64,000 nucleotides of DNA from Xanthomonas cissicola (GTDB taxonomy: Bacteria > Pseudomonadota > Gammaproteobacteria > Xanthomonadales > Xanthomonadaceae), in contig NZ_VZPL01000002.1 of assembly GCF_008801575.1 (NCBI RefSeq), positions 1 through 64,000 of the forward strand, given 5' to 3'. The notes under the pieces are model-generated. The model worked only from the letters and a program-made list of their open reading frames with translations, made no database searches and was not told where the DNA came from. The position numbers and the translations under genes are program-made. This document shows, one piece after another, positions 58,567 to 64,000 of the stretch. The number at the start of each line of letters is the position of its first letter. Positions within the stretch are counted from its first letter, which is position 1.

Positions 58567-58891
58567 CGTGCCCCGAGCGCTGGACGAAGCCATCGATCGG
58601 CAAAGCGCAAGCCACACGCACTGCCGACACGCAGACAGCGTGGTCCCGATGCGGACTCTGTTCGATAGATGCCGCGATTGTGGAGCCGCCCGACTATTCA
58701 TCGCAGCGCAGGTGCACACCTTACTGCAGTGTGCGAAGGCCGTTCGACTGCCGGCTTCATCACGCCTCGCAGTCGACGGATGCAAACGCCAGTTCACAGC
58801 GGTCGGAGTGTCGCTCACGCTGTTTCGCTCGCCGGAACGATTCCGGAAACGTGCGAAGCCAGCCGCCGCACCGGACTCGGCCTTATCCGTT

Positions 58892-58927
58892 GTCGTTGTC
58901 GATGTCGATGTCGATGTCGATGTCGAT
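58892..58927. repeat. Hexanucleotide microsatellite (GTCGAT)n
   Basis: Six consecutive units are seen: one GTCGTT followed by five exact GTCGAT. Such short tandem repeats change length by slippage. No confident gene reads through this one. Confidence 0.9.
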
Positions 58928-59278
58928 GAGTGTGCTGCTCTCTTGGCAGCCGCGCTGGAGGGCGGACGCCGAAGCGGACTCAGTGCCGGATCAGAGGCAG
59001 CGTCAGGCGGACGATGGATGCCGCTGCATCGTTCGCCTCGACGGTGAACGATGCGATATCGCCCCGATCTGGGGTCGGATCGCCTCCGGTCTGCCAAGGC
59101 ATCGATCATTCGGCGCTCGTGCGGCTGGCGACCGTTGCCTGGGCGCGCCGACACCGCGTGCAGGTCAGGCGGTTGTGAGCGACATGTGTGCAAAGCGCAC
59201 CGCAAGTGGGCGACGCTCACGGGCCGCTCGCTGGGGCATGCGGAGTCTGGGGTCTCCCAACCCACATGGAATGCTTTC

Positions 59279-59521
59279 ATGAAAACGATCAACGTCATCA
59301 CTCTGGTGCTTCTTATCGTCGGTGGCCTGAACTGGGGGCTGGTCGGCCTGTTCCAGTTCGATCTTGTCGCCGCACTATTCGGCGGGCAGGACGCGCTGCT
59401 GTCGCGCGTGGTCTACACACTGGTCGGCATCTCTGCGCTGTGGCAGCTGGTACCGTTGTTTCGCAACAACCATGACACTGCCGAGCATCACACCAGCCCG
59501 CACGTGCGCAACAATCCGTAA
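59279..59521 (+). CDS. DUF378 family small membrane protein
   Basis: This 80-residue protein has two transmembrane helices. The sequence VITLVLLIVGGLNWGLVGLFQFDLVAALFGGQ followed by VVYTLVGISALWQLVPLF matches DUF378 (E. coli YuzA-like) proteins along its length. The function is unknown. The C-terminal tail is His/Asn-rich. ATG 59279 follows an untranslated stretch with no strong ribosome binding site. It separates the accessory xopN patch from the next housekeeping-like genes. Confidence 0.9.
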   Translation: MKTINVITLVLLIVGGLNWGLVGLFQFDLVAALFGGQDALLSRVVYTLVGISALWQLVPLFRNNHDTAEHHTSPHVRNNP

Positions 59522-59555
59522 CCTCCTGCCTGCGGCAGGTCTTCGCATCTCGGGA

Positions 59556-59587
59556 TGACGCCGGCGCACTGCGTCGGCGTCATGCCA
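59556..59587. other. Hairpin after the DUF378 gene
   Basis: ATGACGCCG and CGGCGTCAT form a 9-bp stem around a 14-base loop 35 bases past the stop. There is no T run, so termination is not claimed. Confidence 0.45.
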
Positions 59588-59657
59588 TGCGATGCATGCT
59601 TTGCGTCCGGGCGCGTGGTCGGCAAGAATCGCAGGCACCTCCCTGCTGGCTGCCTTC

Positions 59658-60563
59658 ATGCCCCTGCGCACCGTTGCTTCTGCCTGCCTGCTCGCCCTGC
59701 TGTTACCCGCAGCCGCCAACGCGGCTTACCGTAGCCCGCAACAGATTCTCGACAGCTCGCCGGCCAGTGCGTGGCGCGTGCTCGATCCGGACCGCACCCT
59801 GTACCTGGAACTGGATGCCGGGCGGGTCATCATCGAGCTGGCGCCGCAATTCGCGCCAGAGCACGTCGCCAACATCGGTACGCTGGCGCATGAGCGCTTC
59901 TGGGACGGGCTGAGCATCTATCGCTCGCAGGACAATTTCGTGGTGCAGTTCGGCGACCCGGATGGCGAGACGCCAGCCAAAGCCAAATCGCTCGGCTCGG
60001 CCAAGACGCATCTGCCGGCCGAATTCGAACGCGCATCGCAGGGCCTGGATTTCCAGCGCTTGCCCGATAGCGATGGCTGGGCGCCGCAGGTGGGCTTTGT
60101 CGACGGCTTCCCGGTCGGCCGCGACACGACCACCGGCAAGACCTGGCTGGCGCATTGCTACGGCACCCTGGGCGCGGGCCGCAACAACGACGAAGACAGC
60201 AGCATCGGCGCCGAACTGTATGTGGTCACGGGGCAATCGCCGCGCCAGTTGGATCGCAACATCACCGTGGTCGGGCGTGTGGTCAAAGGCATGGAATTGC
60301 TCAGCGTCACGCCACGCGGTCCCGACCCGATGGGCTTTTACGAAGACCCCGCGCAACGCGCACCGATCCGCGCAATTCGGCTGGCCAGCGAAGTGCCTGC
60401 GCCCGAGCGCACACCGCTGCAATTGCTGCGTACCGACAGCCAGACCTTCCGCGATGTGGTCGAAGCGCGCCGCAACCGCAAGGACGATTTCTACAAGCGC
60501 CCGGCCGGGCACATCGACCTGTGCAATGTGCCGTTGCCGGTGCGGGTGCCGCCTACTGGTTGA
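59658..60563 (+). CDS. Periplasmic cyclophilin-type peptidyl-prolyl isomerase
   Basis: This 301-residue protein has a Sec signal peptide ([14 protein letters not shown]) and a cyclophilin-like domain. Recognisable family features are [75 protein letters not shown], and [21 protein letters not shown]. The PPIase Arg-Phe-His set is only partly conserved in this branch. Extra N- and C-terminal extensions distinguish it from E. coli PpiA. It probably assists folding of envelope proteins in the periplasm. ATG 59658 opens the signal peptide. Confidence 0.87.
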   Translation: MPLRTVASACLLALLLPAAANAAYRSPQQILDSSPASAWRVLDPDRTLYLELDAGRVIIELAPQFAPEHVANIGTLAHERFWDGLSIYRSQDNFVVQFGDPDGETPAKAKSLGSAKTHLPAEFERASQGLDFQRLPDSDGWAPQVGFVDGFPVGRDTTTGKTWLAHCYGTLGAGRNNDEDSSIGAELYVVTGQSPRQLDRNITVVGRVVKGMELLSVTPRGPDPMGFYEDPAQRAPIRAIRLASEVPAPERTPLQLLRTDSQTFRDVVEARRNRKDDFYKRPAGHIDLCNVPLPVRVPPTG

Positions 60564-60582
60564 ATCGGGAATCGGGAATCGG
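60562..60582. repeat. GAATCGG microrepeat cluster, site 5
   Basis: Three units of GAATCGG/GGGAATCGG start at the stop codon of the cyclophilin gene and belong to the same family as sites 1-4. Confidence 0.75.
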
Positions 60583-60630
60583 CAAAGCAGAACCGGTTTC
60601 GGACATCTGCGGAACGACGAGCGCGCTCAG

Positions 60631-61518
60631 TCAGCGGGCGCGCTGGCTGAAGGCGACGCTGCCGAGGATCAGCACCGCAGCGACCAGCATGGTCCAGGTG
60701 AGCGGTTCGCCCAGCAGCGACCATGCCAGCAGCGCGCCGAACACCGGCACCAGATAGGTCACCGTGGACGCACGCGCCGGGCCGATGCGCTGGATCAGCC
60801 GGTAATACATCAAGAACGCCAGCCCGGTGCACACCACGCCCAATGCGATGGCGCAGGCCCACGCCGCCGCCGGCACCGGCGTGGTCGGCCATTGCCACCA
60901 GGCCAATGGCGCCAGCAATAGCGCACTGCAGCCCAAGGTCGACGCCGCCGACGCAGCAGGCGGCAAATCGCCCATATGGCGCTTCACCAGGTTGTAGCCG
61001 ATGCCATACAGCAGCGAAGCAGTCGCGCCAGCCAGCGCTGCCGGCCCGACGCTCAAACCGGCGGATTTGCCGGTGGCCAGCACCAGTACGCCGATGAACC
61101 CCACCAGCAAGGCCAGCGCGCGACGCGTGCCGATCCGTTCGCCGAAAAACAGGAAGGCGATCAGCGCGGTAAACAACACCGTCATCGCATTGCAGATCGC
61201 CCCGACTGCGGCCGGTGCGTGTTGCGCGCCCCAGGCGAACAGCAGGAACGGCAATGCCGAGTTGAGCACACCGATGGCCGCCAGCATCGGCCAGCGATGC
61301 AGCGGAAAACGTTCGCGCGCCAGCCACAGGAACGGCAGCAGCACCAATGCACCCAGCGCCAGGCGAATTTCCACCAGCACCACGGTGCCGAACTTGGGCG
61401 CGGCCACGCGCATGAACAAAAACGAGCAGCCCCACACGACTCCCAGAAAACCAAGCTCAAGCGGCGTACGCCATTGGCGTACCGCAAGCTCGGGCTGCAC
61501 CGACGATTGGGCGCTCAT
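60631..61518 (-). CDS. EamA/DMT-superfamily transporter
   Basis: This 295-residue inner-membrane exporter has two EamA repeats and about ten transmembrane helices. The N-terminal repeat starts with LELGFLGVVWGCSFLFMRVAAPKFGTVVLVEIRLALGALVLL. The second repeat begins near LAGATASLLYGIGYNLVKRHM and ends with TVTYLVPVFGALLAWSLLGEPLTWTMLVAAVLILGSVAFS. The family exports amino acids, metabolites or drugs; the substrate cannot be read. It diverges from a LysR regulator gene across 170 bases, the usual arrangement for a regulator and the exporter it controls. Confidence 0.92.
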   Translation of the reverse strand: MSAQSSVQPELAVRQWRTPLELGFLGVVWGCSFLFMRVAAPKFGTVVLVEIRLALGALVLLPFLWLARERFPLHRWPMLAAIGVLNSALPFLLFAWGAQHAPAAVGAICNAMTVLFTALIAFLFFGERIGTRRALALLVGFIGVLVLATGKSAGLSVGPAALAGATASLLYGIGYNLVKRHMGDLPPAASAASTLGCSALLLAPLAWWQWPTTPVPAAAWACAIALGVVCTGLAFLMYYRLIQRIGPARASTVTYLVPVFGALLAWSLLGEPLTWTMLVAAVLILGSVAFSQRAR

Positions 61519-61688
61519 GACCGTGCTCCCGAACCCCGCCATGCGGGGATGAAACGGCGGAAGACAGCAGCGGGCAGACTGAGAGACATGGCACGATCGT
61601 CGCGAGGGGATGACGCAGCATCGGTTGCCACCGTGGGCGCGACAAGCGCGTAGTATCGGGGCGAGCCACAAATCTCACTCATGCCTCG

Positions 61689-62681
61689 ATGAATCTGCGC
61701 CCTACCCTGTTGCCCGCGTTGGGCGTGTTCGCCGCTGCCGCCCGCCACCAGAATTTCGCCCACGCCGCCGAAGAACTGCACCTTACCGCCAGCGCAGTCA
61801 GCCACCATGTGCGCAAGCTCGAAGCGCTGCTGGGTGCGACCTTGTTCCAGCGGCTACCGCGCGGCGTCAAACTCACCGCCGAAGGCCGCCAGCTGGCCGA
61901 TGCGGCCACCGCCGCGCTGGCAGAGATCGCTGCGGTGGCAGGCAACCTGCATCCACGCGAAGACGCCATTCCACTTCGGGTCACCACGTTGCGGTCGTTG
62001 TCGTACTGCTGGTTATTGCCGCGGTTGCCGCGCTTTTGCCGCGCCTATCCGCATATCCGCATGGACCTGCAATCGGATACGGCCTTTTCGCGTTTCGAAG
62101 AAGGCGGCCCGGACCTGGGTATTCGTTATGGCCAAGGCGCTTGGCCCGGGCTAACCTCGCACCATCTGATGGACGACGAGCTGTTCCCCGTGGCCTCGCC
62201 GTCGTTGCCGGAAGTGGCTGCACTGCGCACGCCGGCGCAGATCGCGCAATTGCCGTTACTGACCGATATGTCGCCGCAGGGTTGGCGCGACTGGTTCCGC
62301 GCAGCCCAGGTCCGCGGCACCACCGTGCCGCCGATGCATACCTTCAACGACAGCACCGACGCGATGCGCGCCGCCGTGTATGGCCTGGGCGCGGTGCTGG
62401 CGCGCAAGCACATCGCCCAGCCCTACCTGCAACGTTACGAACTGGTACGCCTGCCCGGCCCCACGCTCAAGGCGCGTTACGCGTACTACATCGTGCACCC
62501 CAGCCACCGCGAACTCAGCCCGGCGGCGGCATTGTTCATCGACTGGCTCAAGCGCGAAGCACAGGACGAACGCACCCCGATGCCGGCACTGCCTGCCGAA
62601 TTGGTGGCGTTGCCGCCGGGCGAAGGCGTGCAGGAGCCGCGTACGCGGCGGCGTTTGCGGCAAGCACCGGCAACGGAATGA
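61689..62681 (+). CDS. LysR-family transcriptional regulator (GcvA-like)
   Basis: This 330-residue LysR-type regulator has the N-terminal winged helix-turn-helix (residues 5-64: PALGVFAAAARHQNFAHAAEELHLTASAVSHHVRKLEALLGATLFQRL). The C-terminal periplasmic-binding-like effector domain follows and resembles the GcvA group (LPRFCRAYPHIRMDLQSDT, GPDLGIRYGQGAWPG). It is divergent from the EamA transporter and probably activates it when an inducer binds. ATG 61689 fits the family start. The C-terminal extension after residue 295 is Pro- and Arg-rich and longer than usual. Confidence 0.92.
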   Translation: MNLRPTLLPALGVFAAAARHQNFAHAAEELHLTASAVSHHVRKLEALLGATLFQRLPRGVKLTAEGRQLADAATAALAEIAAVAGNLHPREDAIPLRVTTLRSLSYCWLLPRLPRFCRAYPHIRMDLQSDTAFSRFEEGGPDLGIRYGQGAWPGLTSHHLMDDELFPVASPSLPEVAALRTPAQIAQLPLLTDMSPQGWRDWFRAAQVRGTTVPPMHTFNDSTDAMRAAVYGLGAVLARKHIAQPYLQRYELVRLPGPTLKARYAYYIVHPSHRELSPAAALFIDWLKREAQDERTPMPALPAELVALPPGEGVQEPRTRRRLRQAPATE

Positions 62682-63083
62682 AGGAAGCGGCAATCTGGCC
62701 TTCGCTAAGAACGGGGCGATCCCGGCCGCTTCCCGGTGCTGGCACGACGCAGCGACGCCGATGGACAGCAAGTGCAGATCGCACTGGGCGCCGACGACAA
62801 CCATCTGCGCTTCCGCTCGTCGGCTGCATTGCGGCGGGTCGGCACGCACGAGATCGCGCTGACCATGGCCACACGGGTGAGCTGCCGCAACATCCATCAT
62901 GCGCATCACCATGACGTCATGCCGACGATGCTGCGCGCCGCAGTAGGCCGCGCGTTGCATGCCGAGCCCCTCACAAGCCAGGCATGGCCGGCACAGCCCG
63001 CGTGACGCAAGCAACGCACACCATCACCTCGTTTTGTCCTCGCGATGCCTAGGCTTGATGTCCCCAATCCACAGGACATTCCC
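62682..63083. other. Intergenic region, nothing recognised
   Basis: These 402 bases separate the LysR gene and the small acidic protein. Open frames on both strands lack family-like sequence. An AGGA site at 63073-63076 belongs to the next gene. Confidence 0.45.
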
Positions 63084-63377
63084 ATGCCTACCCTCCGCAT
63101 GCGCATCACCGGCATCGACGACGACGCGCGTGCCATTGCCAACCTGCTGCAAAGCATCGACGGCATCGAGCACGTGGAAGAAGTGGACGATCTGATGCCG
63201 CACCTGGACGACGAAGATTCCAGCTCGGCAGGCCTGTCGGACGACGAAGGTCCGGGCAGCCACGAGTTCGAAGTGGAAGCCGGCAATGAGGCCACCGCGC
63301 AGAAGGTCCGCGACGCGGTGCAAGAACTGGCACTGCAGCTGGACGTGTTTGTGGAATACGAAGTCGACGAAGGTTGA
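63084..63377 (+). CDS. Small acidic hypothetical protein
   Basis: This 97-residue protein has no signal or membrane segment. It opens PTLRMRITGIDDDARAIANLLQSIDGIEHVEEVDDLMP, a pattern like a small ferredoxin-like or ACT-type fold with an internal beta-alpha-beta layout. An acidic loop DDEDSSSAGLSDDEGPG and a second half EVEAGNEATAQKVRDAVQELALQLDVFVEYEVDEG follow. AGGA at 63073-63076 fixes ATG 63084. It is coding-like, with a good ribosome binding site, but I do not recognise a family. It stands alone between the LysR gene and the minus-strand gene at 63574. Confidence 0.7.
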   Translation: MPTLRMRITGIDDDARAIANLLQSIDGIEHVEEVDDLMPHLDDEDSSSAGLSDDEGPGSHEFEVEAGNEATAQKVRDAVQELALQLDVFVEYEVDEG

Positions 63378-63573
63378 GCCGGGCTCAGCCTACGTGCGGC
63401 CACAGTGCTGCATCGCTGGATCGCACGTGATGCCGTGATGCGTCCTGCTGCGTCTGGGCATGCCGCCAAGCCTCTCAAGCGACGTGCGACCCAGCACCAA
63501 CGACGCACGCCGCATGCAATGGCAAGTTGGATGACCACGCAGCTGCACGGCAGGGCCGCGCAGCTGCGGTGCC

Positions 63574-64000
63574 TCAGGACATCCGGCGCCGACGTACGCG
63601 CCAGCGCCATGCCTGCAGCAGCAACCAGCCGGCGATCAGTGCGAGCGCAGCCACCGGCAACAGCGCCGCCACCGCGCGGATGACGAATGCCACGCTGCTG
63701 GAAAATACCTCGCCGAACTCGGCGGCGGCTTCTGCGATCTCGCCCCTGCCCTGCGCGCCACCGGTACTGCGGAAATTGAGCGTCAGCAACTGCGTGCGCA
63801 CCCGGCGTTGCTGCTGCGCGGCCTGCTGCTGGGTCTGCTGCGCTTCGGCTTCGATCTCGGCCAGCCGCTTGGACAAGGCCAGCAGATCGGTCACCGCCAG
63901 ATCGCGGCGCTGCTGCAATTCCAGCAGGCGCGCATGCTCTTTCTGCAATCGCGCCTGCGCCAGGCTGGTGTCGGCGATCTGCTGCGCCAGATCTTCGGCC
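63574..64000 (-). CDS. DUF4349-like coiled-coil membrane protein, 5' partial
   Basis: This is the C-terminal 141 residues of a protein that extends past the window edge; the frame is open to base 63999. It starts with a long heptad-rich coiled coil (SLAQARLQKEHARLLELQQRRDLAVTDLLALSKRLAEIEAEAQQTQQQ), followed by a beta-strand-like TLNFRSTGG and an alpha helical FGEVFSSSVAFVIRAVAALLPVAALALIAGWLLLQAWRWRVRRRR membrane segment with a basic tail. This matches the C-terminal layout of DUF4349 proteins, though I could not verify it. The N-terminal lipoprotein part expected for the family is outside the window. Confidence 0.7.
   Translation of the reverse strand, partial: AEDLAQQIADTSLAQARLQKEHARLLELQQRRDLAVTDLLALSKRLAEIEAEAQQTQQQAAQQQRRVRTQLLTLNFRSTGGAQGRGEIAEAAAEFGEVFSSSVAFVIRAVAALLPVAALALIAGWLLLQAWRWRVRRRRMS

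Larger units (their letters stand above)
58513..59278. other. Non-coding region downstream of xopN
   Basis: This 766-base gap contains a 16-base perfect inverted repeat (58518-58566) and a hexanucleotide microsatellite (58892-58927). The open frames across it mostly follow from composition. None shows a start signal plus family-like sequence. It seems to be degraded accessory DNA. Confidence 0.55.

Noticed and set aside
58892-58927. Short direct repeats considered as a CRISPR array
   Set aside because: The six-base units are contiguous with no spacers, and no cas genes are present, so this is a microsatellite.
58514-59047. 177-codon plus-strand frame spanning the hexanucleotide repeat
   Set aside because: The composition and the Val-Asp run come from the microsatellite; there is no family signature and the frame has no credible start signal.
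62736-63005. 89-codon plus-strand frame after the LysR gene
   Set aside because: His-rich pieces suggest metal binding, but the sequence has no conserved core and no ribosome binding site, and both strands are open by composition.

Overview
This 64 kb window is a chromosomal segment of a GC-rich gammaproteobacterium, almost certainly a plant-pathogenic Xanthomonas. The strongest evidence is a 733-codon gene that matches the type III effector XopN in length and in two known binding motifs. The dense GC-rich coding, Oar-type TonB-dependent receptors, a perfect CRP/Clp-type operator and the gene order agree with this. The species cannot be fixed from sequence alone. No rRNA, tRNA or CRISPR array was seen.

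Left part (1-31 kb). The window opens inside an IS3-family transposase that abuts the last 27 codons of a TonB-dependent receptor, so a receptor gene was cut here. Next come a PYROXD2-like oxidoreductase and three tandem M13 (neprilysin-type) peptidases, the third with a broken zinc motif. A leftward run follows: an alkyltransferase-like protein with rhomboid protease, then DUF418 - DadA-like dehydrogenase - glutathione reductase, then SlyD. Two NlpC/P60 hydrolases flank a Clp-type operator. Further right are a thioesterase, a methyltransferase with a GltP-type symporter, a PhoA-type phosphatase, tilS, xseB-ispA, a frameshifted M35 protease, and pmbA/darP.

Middle (30-53 kb). A conserved leftward housekeeping cluster runs leuS - lptE - holA - nadD - rsfS - rlmH - maf - rng - yhdP - tldD. 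It serves leucyl-tRNA charging, LPS assembly, the DNA polymerase III clamp loader, NAD synthesis, ribosome silencing and methylation, RNase G, outer-membrane lipid transport and TldD/TldE proteolysis. Rightward genes interrupt it at three points: a SIMPL protein + Oar-type receptor + TonB between maf and rlmH, a Tat-exported PhoX phosphatase between rlmH and rsfS, and an orphan gene between yhdP and tldD. NadD has no normal start codon near its conserved N terminus.

Right part (53-64 kb). A CnoX-like thioredoxin-TPR protein and a DUF4442 thioesterase precede an accessory patch holding xopN. The patch also has a decayed coiled-coil gene, a 19-bp tandem duplication, a 16-bp perfect inverted repeat and a hexanucleotide microsatellite. 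It is followed by DUF378, a periplasmic cyclophilin, a divergent EamA exporter/LysR pair, a small acidic protein and the 3' end of a DUF4349-like gene. Two dispersed repeat families recur between genes: a REP-like palindrome (2 copies) and a short GGGAATCGG repeat (5 sites).
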